A stretch of DNA of 23,418 nt from NCBI GenBank assembly GCA_041179245.1, contig JBEGTT010000248.1, forward strand, positions 1-23,418. The letters run 5' to 3'. The notes under the pieces are model-generated. The model was not told the origin of the DNA. It saw only the letters and a program-made list of their open reading frames with translations, and did not search any database. The position numbers were made by a program, and so were the translations under genes. Positions 1-7,649 of the stretch are shown here, in pieces. Every line of letters begins with the position of its first letter. The stretch's first letter is position 1. The stretch is from JBEGTT01 sp041179245. GTDB taxonomy: Bacteria > Pseudomonadota > Gammaproteobacteria > Burkholderiales > Rhodocyclaceae.

Positions 1-1562
1 TATGCTTCAGCAACTTTACAGTAATCAGGGTCGGGTAAGCCTCCTTCCAGCGGGTTAGACGCATGGTGCCTACTTTTGAGCCAGTTATCTTGGGTCCCTT
101 GAATGATTCCGTGCCCATGATTGTTCATGACGAATATTTTGATATCAATGCTGTGACGCTGGATCGTCGCAAGTTCTTGTACGTTGATTTGCAGTCCTCC
201 ATCACCGGTAATGCAAATTATCTGGCGATTTGGTGCTGCTAGTGCTGCACCAATGCTCGCCGGCAACGAATATCCCATGGGTGTGTGATTGAATGCCGAA
301 AAAACTCGCTGTGATGATTTTGCCTTAAAGGCCTGCATCGTCCAGATAAGATTGCTGCCCGTATCAGGGATCACAATCGCATCATCACTAGCCAAACAAC
401 TTAGCTGTTCCATAAACACGTATGGATTTACTTTTTCTGACTGTAATCGGTAATTCTCTAAGCAAATTGGATATGATCGCTTCCAGCGTTCGATCCATTG
501 TAGCCAGCCATCACGAGCTTTGCGGACTATTTGTGGGGACTTGTCTAAAAGCATGCCAACCACTTCCCGAGCATCCCTCGTGATAAGCAAGTCGACAAAC
601 ATGCCCTTCTGAGCATATTTTTCTTGCTCAGCGTGATCGATATCAACCACGACTTTTTTAGCCGCGCGCCCAAAGGTTTTTAAGTTTGTACCGGCTACAT
701 GTGTATCGAGCCTAGTTCCAATCGCAACGATCAAGTCTGCATTCTGTACTGCAAAATTGCCGGGGCGCCCAGCAGTAACACCAAATCCACCCACATAAAG
801 AGGGGCGGCATTATCGACACAATCCATCGCGGCCCATGTCAAAGTGAATGGTAGTAGGCAACGGCGCACTAGTTCCTGTACTTGCACAGCGACATCCGCT
901 AAACGAATACCTCCGCCAAAAATGAACACGGGTCTTTCAGAGAGATTGATCATTTCGATCAATTGATCGATTTGATGCTCAAGTGTATCGCCGCCTATGG
1001 ATATTCCTACCGGAGGGATGAAGGGGCGCAAATTTTCTGGCTGGATTTCTGCCCGTTGTACATCATCGCAAATATCGAGTAAGACAGGGCCTGGTCTGCC
1101 CTCTTTCGCCAAATAGAAAGCTTTTTCAAGCTCATAGCGGATGTCCTCGGGCTTGTCGACGAGTGCCGCGTATTTCGTCACTGGCTTGAAGATGGAAACG
1201 ACATCCGTTTCCTGAAACCCAATCTGGCGTGAAGCGCTCTCTCTCTTTAACTGTGATACAGGCACCTGCCCTGTAATCATGACGACAGGGATTGAGTCGT
1301 AGTAGGAACTGCATACGCCGGTTAGAAAATTAGTTGCTCCTGGACCGCTCGTAGCCATCGCTACGCCAATATTCCCAGTGACTCGTGCGTAGGCATCTGC
1401 AGCCATTGAGCCTGCCTGCTCATGCTGCACAGGTAAGTAGTTTATGTTTTCATTATTGGCGACAGAATCGATTAGATGAACAACACAACCACCTGTGAGT
1501 ACAAAGGTTTCTTTAATTCCTTGGGCTACAAAGAACTGCACGACATAGTCAGAAAGTTTCAT
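1..1562 (-). CDS. ThDP-dependent acetolactate-synthase-like enzyme, C-terminus cut by window edge
   Basis: The minus-strand frame is open from ATG at 1562 to the left edge: 520 codons, with no stop reached. The N-terminal ThDP-binding half shows the catalytic-glutamate motif HEQAGSMAADAYAR (Glu48) and the SGPGATN loop at 72-78. A central domain follows, then the C-terminal ThDP/Mg signature starting GDGG at 453-456 and closing with NN at 480-481. The family uses ThDP to decarboxylate a 2-keto acid and transfer the resulting two-carbon unit. Acetolactate synthases are about 550-590 residues, so only a short tail is missing. It lies 62 bases downstream of a sugar epimerase in a nucleotide-sugar cluster, with no regulatory subunit or other ilv gene nearby. 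A role in sugar biosynthesis is therefore more likely than branched-chain amino acid synthesis; YerE, which builds the branched sugar yersiniose, is a known relative of this kind. The substrate is not known. The ribosome site before this start is weak. Confidence 0.85.
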   Translation of the reverse strand, partial: MKLSDYVVQFFVAQGIKETFVLTGGCVVHLIDSVANNENINYLPVQHEQAGSMAADAYARVTGNIGVAMATSGPGATNFLTGVCSSYYDSIPVVMITGQVPVSQLKRESASRQIGFQETDVVSIFKPVTKYAALVDKPEDIRYELEKAFYLAKEGRPGPVLLDICDDVQRAEIQPENLRPFIPPVGISIGGDTLEHQIDQLIEMINLSERPVFIFGGGIRLADVAVQVQELVRRCLLPFTLTWAAMDCVDNAAPLYVGGFGVTAGRPGNFAVQNADLIVAIGTRLDTHVAGTNLKTFGRAAKKVVVDIDHAEQEKYAQKGMFVDLLITRDAREVVGMLLDKSPQIVRKARDGWLQWIERWKRSYPICLENYRLQSEKVNPYVFMEQLSCLASDDAIVIPDTGSNLIWTMQAFKAKSSQRVFSAFNHTPMGYSLPASIGAALAAPNRQIICITGDGGLQINVQELATIQRHSIDIKIFVMNNHGHGIIQGTQDNWLKSRHHASNPLEGGLPDPDYCKVAEA

Positions 1563-1624
1563 GATCCGGTACCGTCAAAAATTGATTTTTTGCTGCTTCC
1601 GCAACTGGCCTTGCTTTCTTGCGT

Positions 1625-2614
1625 CTAGTCCTTACCTAAATACTTAAACCACGCTGATGTGGCTTGGTTAATGCTGGTTGGGTCCCATACCGGGGCGTCG
1701 CGCCAATTCTCAATGCAATCCAGCATATTCCGCACTCCTTGTTCAAACGGAACTTGCGGTGCCCAATCCAAAAATTGCTGAATCTTAGTCGTGTCCGCAA
1801 AAGTGCAATCGGGTTCCCCCGGCCTCTTGGGGATATAAGTCACCTTTCCACCAAGGAGTTCGACAAGCTTATTAACACTGTAGTGGTTACCGCTTCCCAC
1901 ATTCATCGCTTGAGCGCTAACGGATGATTTGGCTGCCTGCACAAACGCATTAGCAACATCAGTAACATACGTAAAATCACGGGTTTGTTTTCCGTCACCG
2001 ACTACCGTAAAGGGTTTTGCATTAAGTTTTTGTGCAAGGAAAACACCGAATACGGCTCCATAAGCACCTGTTGTACGAGAGCGAGGCCCATAGACGTTAA
2101 ATAGACGTAGAGAAACGGCTGGCAGTTTGTACGTCTGAGCCCAATGTAAGACCAATTCTTCCCCCATATACTTGGTAAGTGCGTAGGGGTATTGCGGCTG
2201 AATAGGAGCGGTTTCTGGTGTTGGATACAAATCGGGCACGCCATAGCTGGACGATGAAGCCGCATAAACCAGCCGTTTAACCCCGGCCTCTCGGGCGCAC
2301 TGTAAGACGTTTAACGTACCTGTTACATTAGTCTGGAAATAGGCATCAGGTTGCTCAATAGAGGGAACAATGTCGGCAATTCCCGCTAAATGGAAAACCC
2401 AGTCGACATCAACAAAGGCGTCGGAAATTTGAGAGCGGTCAACAATATTGCTGTTGATAAAGGTCAGTTTAGGGTGGTCGGTAAATGATTGAATATTTGC
2501 CAAGCGTCCGCAGGATAAATTATCAACAATGGTGACCTCGTGCCCAATGGCTAATAGCTGTTCAGCTAAATGGCTGCCTATAAAGCCGCATCCTCCTGTA
2601 ACCAGTGATTTCAT
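1625..2614 (-). CDS. NAD-dependent sugar epimerase/dehydratase (extended SDR family)
   Basis: This 329-residue extended short-chain dehydrogenase begins MKSLVTGGCGFIG, with the Rossmann GxxGxxG at residues 7-13. The catalytic YxxxK is Tyr144-Ala-Leu-Thr-Lys148, preceded by a serine-rich AASSSSYG strand. The C-terminal half binds the nucleotide-sugar and includes RLFNVYGPRS. The family oxidises and isomerises NDP-hexoses, as UDP-glucose 4-epimerase does; which sugar is used here cannot be read from sequence. Two in-frame ATGs exist. ATG 2623 lies one base after a perfect AGGAGG (2625-2630), which is too close. ATG 2614 lies ten bases after it and gives the usual family N-terminus, so I chose 2614. 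The gene follows the radical SAM gene by only a few bases and is probably translated with it. It probably belongs to the same pathway as the SIS, nucleotidyltransferase and ThDP genes. Confidence 0.9.
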   Translation of the reverse strand: MKSLVTGGCGFIGSHLAEQLLAIGHEVTIVDNLSCGRLANIQSFTDHPKLTFINSNIVDRSQISDAFVDVDWVFHLAGIADIVPSIEQPDAYFQTNVTGTLNVLQCAREAGVKRLVYAASSSSYGVPDLYPTPETAPIQPQYPYALTKYMGEELVLHWAQTYKLPAVSLRLFNVYGPRSRTTGAYGAVFGVFLAQKLNAKPFTVVGDGKQTRDFTYVTDVANAFVQAAKSSVSAQAMNVGSGNHYSVNKLVELLGGKVTYIPKRPGEPDCTFADTTKIQQFLDWAPQVPFEQGVRNMLDCIENWRDAPVWDPTSINQATSAWFKYLGKD

Positions 2615-2624
2615 CGGCTTCATG

Positions 2625-2630
2625 CCTCCT
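2625..2630 (-). promoter_or_regulatory. Ribosome binding site deciding the epimerase start
   Basis: The minus strand reads AGGAGG here, overlapping the stop codon of the radical SAM gene. It is one base from ATG 2623 and ten bases from ATG 2614. Only the second spacing is workable, which supports 2614 as the start. Confidence 0.6.
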
Positions 2631-3726
2631 AAATGAAATTGACATGAGGAACGGTGTGTTCCTCTAGCTTGTGCATATAGCGATTGATCTCATCCATGCG
2701 GCAGTTTTTCCTGCACTCTTTGATATCAAGCTCTTTACGCACGTATTCAAAGCTTTGCTGGCGTTTTTCACCTTCCCAAATTGATTTGAAGGTTTGCTGG
2801 TTGATATTTCCGTATTCAAATCGTTTATCAAGCAAATAGGCGCTGCAACCATAAACGGAGCCATCAGCCATGATGTAGCCCCACAAGAACGGGGTTGAAT
2901 AGCATTTCGTGTAGCGATCTGTTTCGATGTACTTGCGCATGGTGTTACCGCGAAAAATAACGTTAAAGTTATCCGTGTTATATCGCTCAAGTTCTTGGGC
3001 CATCGCTAGATAAGGAGAGTAGTCAATGGATTCGTACTGGTGAGTTTCGCTAAAAAAATGCTGTGAATAAGGTTTGACGACCAAATAATCTAGGCCTATT
3101 ACATCCCGGCATAACCCAGCAAGCAGGCTAATTTCTGCAGCATTTTCAGGAAGTAATAATATCTGCGCCCCAATTGTGCAGGACAGGTTGTGCTTACGTT
3201 TCGCTGCAACCATCCGCTGAAGATTACTAATGACTCGATCAAAATCCCGTTCCCTCGTCTGGTGGATTTTTGCGTAGGTTGCTGCTGTTCCAGCGTTCAG
3301 TGAAACCTTCATCCAAGAAACTAACGGTAGTGCTTCCTCAATAAATGCATCACTGATTACCGTTGCATTAGTCGTAAAAGAAACATCGATTCCAGCGTCC
3401 TTGGTGGCTTTCACAATTTCATGTATTTGCTTATGCAACATCGGCTCACCTTCTCCCGCGTACATAATGCTCTTAACACCAGCGAGCCCCATTTCCTGTA
3501 GCCGAACTTTCAGTAACTCGACATCCAGCATATTTGTCTTGTAGCCGATGTAGTCAACGGCACAGAAAGTGCAGCGGTGATTACAGGCTCCAACGGGGGC
3601 GATCTCCATATAGATCGGATAAACAAGTTTGGCTTTTTCCCAACTATCGCCGACATCCAGCAACTGAGCTACTCGATGAGGGTGGTACACCAGCTTATGG
3701 CTGTCGATTCCGTATTTATCACTCAT
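2629..3726 (-). CDS. Radical SAM/SPASM-domain enzyme
   Basis: This 365-residue protein has the radical SAM cluster motif CNHRCTFC (Cys48, Cys52, Cys55), which binds a 4Fe-4S cluster and S-adenosylmethionine, followed by the GEGEP motif at 91-95. The C-terminal part looks like a SPASM domain, with cysteines 275, 294, 338 and 342 and the typical segment GNINQQTFKSIWEGEKRQ, so a second iron-sulfur cluster is likely. The reading frame stays open upstream to 3888, but that extension would overlap the nucleotidyltransferase gene by about 140 bases. ATG 3726 has AGGGA eight bases upstream and lies 22 bases after the previous stop, so I chose it. Enzymes of this kind in polysaccharide loci may catalyse a radical dehydration, epimerisation or dehydrogenation of a sugar, or modify a peptide. 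The actual reaction here is unknown. Confidence 0.9.
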   Translation of the reverse strand: MSDKYGIDSHKLVYHPHRVAQLLDVGDSWEKAKLVYPIYMEIAPVGACNHRCTFCAVDYIGYKTNMLDVELLKVRLQEMGLAGVKSIMYAGEGEPMLHKQIHEIVKATKDAGIDVSFTTNATVISDAFIEEALPLVSWMKVSLNAGTAATYAKIHQTRERDFDRVISNLQRMVAAKRKHNLSCTIGAQILLLPENAAEISLLAGLCRDVIGLDYLVVKPYSQHFFSETHQYESIDYSPYLAMAQELERYNTDNFNVIFRGNTMRKYIETDRYTKCYSTPFLWGYIMADGSVYGCSAYLLDKRFEYGNINQQTFKSIWEGEKRQQSFEYVRKELDIKECRKNCRMDEINRYMHKLEEHTVPHVNFI

Positions 3727-3748
3727 TGAACTTTTCCCTAGCTCACGC

Positions 3749-4537
3749 CTAATCACGCGATTGATGGTTTTTAATGGCCTGCCGAACAGGATGATGAAGA
3801 AACCATTGCTGCCAATCATCAGCCTCCGCCCAGTATTTTGGCGGTAGCGGATCCTGCTGTGCTTTGAATAACGCAGAAGGCGTACCAATATCCCGATGAA
3901 TCCCGGTATTGTGCCAAGTGGCTATGCGGTTAATATATTGCGGCAAGACTTGAGTGCTGAAATCAGTTACATCGGGGTGCCGCACAAGCCAATCTAAGAC
4001 TTCAGGTTCCAACAGGTAAACAGCAGCATTGGCCCGCCTGCTAGGAGGGTTGGCAATTTTTTCATGAAAACTTATTACAACCCCAAGATCATCTGTCACC
4101 ACAATGCCGCATGATTCGGGTACGTCCGTATCAAAGGTCATCATGGTGATTGGGCAATGCGTAGGCCGAGCATTTTGGTGATATTCGATAAATGAGGAGA
4201 AGTTGCATTGGCACCAATTGTCGGCATGCACGAGTAGTAGCGGGTGGCCACAGAAATAGTTAATATTTTTCCGAATGGTTCCCGCTGTGCCAAGCAAATC
4301 TGGCTCAAAAACACGATCAACCCAACCAGCAAAGCGAGGGCGATCTAAAAATCCGGCAACTATCTCAGCGTGATAATGCAAGTTGACCAATATTCGATGA
4401 CAGCCAGTGGTTTGCAGTATTTGCAACCAGTGCTCAAGGAGAGGGATGTCACCAATCGGCATCAAACACTTCGGCCAAATTTCGGTTAAAGGGCGAAGAC
4501 GTGCTCCTAATCCTGCGGCAAGGAGCAATACACGCAA
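3749..4537 (-). CDS. Sugar-1-phosphate nucleotidyltransferase (HddC/RmlA-like)
   Basis: This 262-residue nucleotidyltransferase opens with the signature LLLAAGLGARLRPLT followed by PK (to residue 23), which binds NTP and metal. VHADNW is the likely metal aspartate region, and the C-terminal DIGTPSALFKA is typical of the mannose-1-phosphate guanylyltransferase and heptose-phosphate branch. It should join a sugar 1-phosphate to an NTP to give an NDP-sugar and pyrophosphate. Neither the base nor the sugar can be fixed by eye. The start appears to be TTG at 4537: no ATG or GTG lies between the upstream stop and the first conserved strand, and the ribosome site is weak. The gene begins 13 bases after the SIS gene ends. 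Together with that GmhA-like isomerase it resembles part of a GDP-heptose pathway, but no sugar kinase is present in the window. Confidence 0.85.
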   Translation of the reverse strand: MRVLLLAAGLGARLRPLTEIWPKCLMPIGDIPLLEHWLQILQTTGCHRILVNLHYHAEIVAGFLDRPRFAGWVDRVFEPDLLGTAGTIRKNINYFCGHPLLLVHADNWCQCNFSSFIEYHQNARPTHCPITMMTFDTDVPESCGIVVTDDLGVVISFHEKIANPPSRRANAAVYLLEPEVLDWLVRHPDVTDFSTQVLPQYINRIATWHNTGIHRDIGTPSALFKAQQDPLPPKYWAEADDWQQWFLHHPVRQAIKNHQSRD

Positions 4538-4550
4538 CTCTGGTGATGAG

Positions 4551-5111
4551 TTAATTCCCGCTCCCCTTCTTTATTTCGATGATGTAGTCGGCAATAGCGA
4601 GGAGCCAAATATGATGAGTCATTTCGACTACATTGTAGGCAGTACTATCCACCCAGAAATTCACGTCGCCCAATCGGCGAAGCGGATTGTCAGCTGAAAA
4701 ACCTGATGCAGTAATAACAGCCAACTGCATTTGTCGCGCAGTTTGTACTGCGTTGAGAATGTTGGGAGATTTGCCACTACTACTGATTAGAAAAACCATA
4801 TCTCCGGGATCTGCGTAAGCCTCAAGTGCCTTGGATACCCAGTTCTCGTAGCCGTAGTCATTGGCAAAACATGTAATCAAGTCAGATTCATTGAAATTAA
4901 TAGCTCTGACGCTGGCTGCTTTAGTGAAATCTACGCTAAGGTGACTAGCCATGGCTGCACTGCCGCCGTTACCGACAAAAATTAGCTTTCGCCCGCGACG
5001 CTCAGCCTCTAAGACTAGTTTGGCTGCTTTTTCAAAACTATCTGTCTGGGCTGAGCAGATTTTCCGATGAATCTCATTGAAATACTGTGAAAAATAACTT
5101 ATGTCTAGCAT
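4551..5111 (-). CDS. SIS-domain sugar-phosphate isomerase, GmhA-like
   Basis: This 186-residue protein is a single SIS domain with the phosphosugar-binding loops GNGGSA (47-52) and ISSSGKSPN (109-117). It is related to sedoheptulose-7-phosphate isomerase (GmhA, about 190 residues), which acts in the cytoplasm. Aligned by eye with E. coli GmhA, the zinc ligand His61 is kept (His57 here). Glu65 is replaced by Asp61 and Gln172 by Glu163, and the position of His180 falls on leucine. It may therefore be a diverged isomerase with a different substrate. It is the first minus-strand gene after the plus-strand gene at 5302, so it may have its own promoter in the 190-base gap. The start codon has only a weak ribosome site (GAGAG, rather far upstream). 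Confidence 0.85.
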   Translation of the reverse strand: MLDISYFSQYFNEIHRKICSAQTDSFEKAAKLVLEAERRGRKLIFVGNGGSAAMASHLSVDFTKAASVRAINFNESDLITCFANDYGYENWVSKALEAYADPGDMVFLISSSGKSPNILNAVQTARQMQLAVITASGFSADNPLRRLGDVNFWVDSTAYNVVEMTHHIWLLAIADYIIEIKKGSGN

Positions 5112-5301
5112 GATTTTTCTGGCTCTCGTTATTGAATGCTCCAGCCCCCATCCGGAGATTCCTAGGATACACTAAAACTTGAAAAATCTTCTGGCTCTAA
5201 GGGTGTGCGAATTGGTTGATGGGGCTTGGTTGGGCAAGATGGATGTGTGATTAGCCGTACGATAATATTTTTAGTAAATTCAAAGAAAATTAAATTTTAT
5301 T
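5112..5301. promoter_or_regulatory. Divergent intergenic region between SIS gene and TIGR04372-like gene
   Basis: This 190-base gap separates two outward-facing genes, so it must hold or miss promoters for both. It becomes very AT-rich near 5260-5301. GATAAT at 5261-5266 could be a -10 element for the plus-strand gene, but no good -35 is correctly spaced. No clear hairpin, operator or small ORF was seen. Confidence 0.35.
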
Positions 5302-6555
5302 ATGTATAAAACTATCGTTTATGAGCCTGGTCTTAATATTGATTTTGGTTTTGGTGAAGCCAAGCAACAAGCGGATCTTGATAAGCTTTTGAATATAATA
5401 GACCTTATTCTTATTCAGAATAACTGCTCTAAATCTGTTGTTTGGAATATGTATCAAATCGATCGGCTTGGGCATACTATGTTTGAGCCAGAGGCCATAA
5501 AGGCAATGCTAGGCATTGATTTTAACGATTTGGCTATTATTATTCCTAATAATCGGCAATTTTGTAATGAAAGTATGTTTCGGTTTGCCGTTATGGGAGC
5601 CCAGTTGATTTTTACTGATGCTGAATGGCTTGTAAGGGTGATGCACTCGTGTCGAGCTGTCGTCGAAAGAAATGATAGGAAGTATGTACTGCTTGGAGGC
5701 CATATCTATGAGGAATATAGTGACCACTTGGCATTAGGTGGGGCACCGGGTCGTTATAATTTAACCCAGATGGACTACCTCTCTGGTTTTGAAGATGATT
5801 TGCTCAGCAGGTATCATTTGAATGCTCAACAGAAGCTTGTTGTGCTACATAACCGAGAAGGAGGCTGGTTCAATGCTGTTTACCATAACCATCGCAACTC
5901 AAATATCCAGAATTTTTTCCCGTCGATACGTTATCTGATTAGTCTTGGATATATTGTAGTAAGAATTGGCGACGCAACAATGCAAAAGTTGCCCGACATA
6001 GATGGAGTTATCGATTTACCATTCGATCCAAGAAAGCAAGAGTTTGATGATTTGATTTTCATAAAATTATCAAGTTTTTATATTGGCAGCACTTCTGGGC
6101 CGTACGATCTTCCAAGATTTTTAGGGAAACCAGTTTTAGCTCACAATGTGGCTGAATTGCCAGGTTCCATTGATGATCAATTCTTATTGTTTAAAAATTA
6201 TTACCATCGAAAATTGAAGCGAACATTATCTTATCTCGAAATATTCACGAGCCGAGCAGGTTTTGTAACTCAAATGGAAGAATTTCAGTCGCTTGATATT
6301 TTCCCGATCGAGAATGGTCCGAACGAATTATTAATGTCTATTGCCGGGATGGTAAGGGTGGCAGAGTTCGGTTTAAACGAAGATGATTTAGATTACATCA
6401 AGCATGCAAACAAGCTTAACAAGATTATAGGATCTATCTCGAAGGATGATGATTCCAAATTTGCGGATCGTATATTTTCTCCACAGTACCTTGGTAGATG
6501 CATTCCGACTCCGGCATATAAAGACATTGATCCTGGATTTGTCTCTATTGTATAA
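5302..6555 (+). CDS. Putative glycosyltransferase, TIGR04372-like
   Basis: This 417-residue soluble protein has no signal peptide. From about residue 180 to 300 it shows the pattern of the TIGR04372 family of putative glycosyltransferases: VVLHNREGG, then a GYIVVRIGDATMQKLP segment, a VIDLPF strand, and FYIGSTSGPYDLPRFLGKPVLAHN, which resembles a nucleotide-sugar-binding half of a GT-B fold. Members occur in O-antigen and exopolysaccharide loci; no substrate is known to me. It is the only plus-strand gene in the sugar locus and is clearly AT-richer than its neighbours (for example 15 G/C in bases 5521-5580), which suggests separate acquisition. Its last 11 bases overlap the gmd 3' end in convergent orientation. 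The start at 5302 has no recognisable Shine-Dalgarno sequence, so expression may be low or the true start may differ. Confidence 0.6.
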   Translation: MYKTIVYEPGLNIDFGFGEAKQQADLDKLLNIIDLILIQNNCSKSVVWNMYQIDRLGHTMFEPEAIKAMLGIDFNDLAIIIPNNRQFCNESMFRFAVMGAQLIFTDAEWLVRVMHSCRAVVERNDRKYVLLGGHIYEEYSDHLALGGAPGRYNLTQMDYLSGFEDDLLSRYHLNAQQKLVVLHNREGGWFNAVYHNHRNSNIQNFFPSIRYLISLGYIVVRIGDATMQKLPDIDGVIDLPFDPRKQEFDDLIFIKLSSFYIGSTSGPYDLPRFLGKPVLAHNVAELPGSIDDQFLLFKNYYHRKLKRTLSYLEIFTSRAGFVTQMEEFQSLDIFPIENGPNELLMSIAGMVRVAEFGLNEDDLDYIKHANKLNKIIGSISKDDDSKFADRIFSPQYLGRCIPTPAYKDIDPGFVSIV

Positions 6556-7630
6556 AAGGTGGGTAGCCTGATTCTTGGACAAACTTTTCAGTTTCAGCCT
6601 CTTTTAGATCGCTTTGGATCATTTCGCTGACTAAGGAGGCAAAGTCTATTTTCGGAGTCCAGCCCAATTTTTCACGGGCTTTTGTTGCGTCACCGAGTAA
6701 TGTTTCTACTTCCGTGGGGCGGTAATACCGTGGATCAATCTTGATAATGGTTTTGCCCGAATCTAGATCAACGCCATATTCGTCTGCACCAGACCCGTGC
6801 CACTGAATTCGCATACCAAGTACTTCGGCTGCAGCGATGATGAATTCTCGGACGCTATATTGAACCCCGGTGGCAATCACAAAATCCTCGGGTGTTTCCT
6901 GCTGTAACATCAACCACTGCATTTCAATGTAGTCTTTGGCGTGGCCCCAGTCTCGCTTGGCTTCAATGTTCCCGAGGAAGAGGCATTCCTGCATGCCGAG
7001 TTTGATGCGGGCAAGTGCTCGGGTAATTTTGCGAGTGACAAAAATCTCTCCCCGCATCGGGCTTTCATGGTTGAACAGAATTCCGTTGCAACCAAATATT
7101 CCGTAAGCCTCACGGTAATTGATGGTAATCCAATAGGCGTAAAGCTTTGCTGCGGCGTATGGGCTGCGTGGATAAAACGGAGTGCTTTCCTTTTGGGGTA
7201 TTTCTTTAACCCGGCCAAACAATTCACTGGTTGAAGCCTGATAAAACTTGGTTTTATCTTTCAGATTTAACAGCCGGATGGCTTCTAGTATCCGTAGCGT
7301 CCCCAGTGCATCAGCATTAGCTGTGTATTCCGGCTCTTCAAAGCTGACGGCAACATGTGACTGGGCTGCTAGATTGTAAATTTCGTCTGGCTGCACTTTC
7401 TGAATAATGTTGAATAGGCTGGATGTGTCTGTTAAGTCGCCGTAATGCAGGAATAACTGCACATCTTGTTCGTGAGAGTCCTTGTAAAGATGGTCAATGC
7501 GCCCGGTGTTGAAGGAAGATGACCGCCTTCTAATGCCATGGACAATGTAGTTTTTCTTGAGCAAGAACTCAGCAAGATAGGCACCATCCTGCCCAGTGAT
7601 ACCTGTAATCAACGCGACTTTTTTCTGCAT
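6545..7630 (-). CDS. gmd: GDP-mannose 4,6-dehydratase
   Basis: This 361-residue protein matches GDP-mannose 4,6-dehydratase along its whole length. It has the Rossmann GITGQDG (10-16), the NADP-binding RRRSSSFNT, and STSELFG with Thr134 and Glu136. It also has the catalytic Tyr158 and Lys162 in SPYAAAK, then NHESPMRGE, RDWGHAKDY and RPTEVETLLGD. It converts GDP-D-mannose to GDP-4-keto-6-deoxy-D-mannose in the cytoplasm, the branch point to GDP-fucose, GDP-rhamnose, perosamine and others. No GDP-fucose synthase or reductase of that pathway is recognisable in this window, so the end product is open. It begins 19 bases after manC, which supplies its substrate, and is presumably in the same operon. 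The Met after NHESP is at a position that varies in the family. Confidence 0.96.
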   Translation of the reverse strand: MQKKVALITGITGQDGAYLAEFLLKKNYIVHGIRRRSSSFNTGRIDHLYKDSHEQDVQLFLHYGDLTDTSSLFNIIQKVQPDEIYNLAAQSHVAVSFEEPEYTANADALGTLRILEAIRLLNLKDKTKFYQASTSELFGRVKEIPQKESTPFYPRSPYAAAKLYAYWITINYREAYGIFGCNGILFNHESPMRGEIFVTRKITRALARIKLGMQECLFLGNIEAKRDWGHAKDYIEMQWLMLQQETPEDFVIATGVQYSVREFIIAAAEVLGMRIQWHGSGADEYGVDLDSGKTIIKIDPRYYRPTEVETLLGDATKAREKLGWTPKIDFASLVSEMIQSDLKEAETEKFVQESGYPPFIQ

Positions 7631-7649
7631 GACTTACCCTTCTTGTTAT

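Noticed and set aside
3727..3888. In-frame N-terminal extension of the radical SAM gene by 54 residues
   Set aside because: It overlaps the nucleotidyltransferase gene by about 140 bases, while ATG 3726 has a proper ribosome site just after that gene's stop.
3749..5111. Calling the SIS and nucleotidyltransferase genes gmhA and hddC of a GDP-heptose pathway
   Set aside because: No heptose kinase or phosphatase is in the window, and the SIS metal site is altered, so the assignment would be guesswork.
7051..7070. Met in NHESPMRGE of Gmd as a damaging change
   Set aside because: This position varies among family members, and the catalytic residues are all present.
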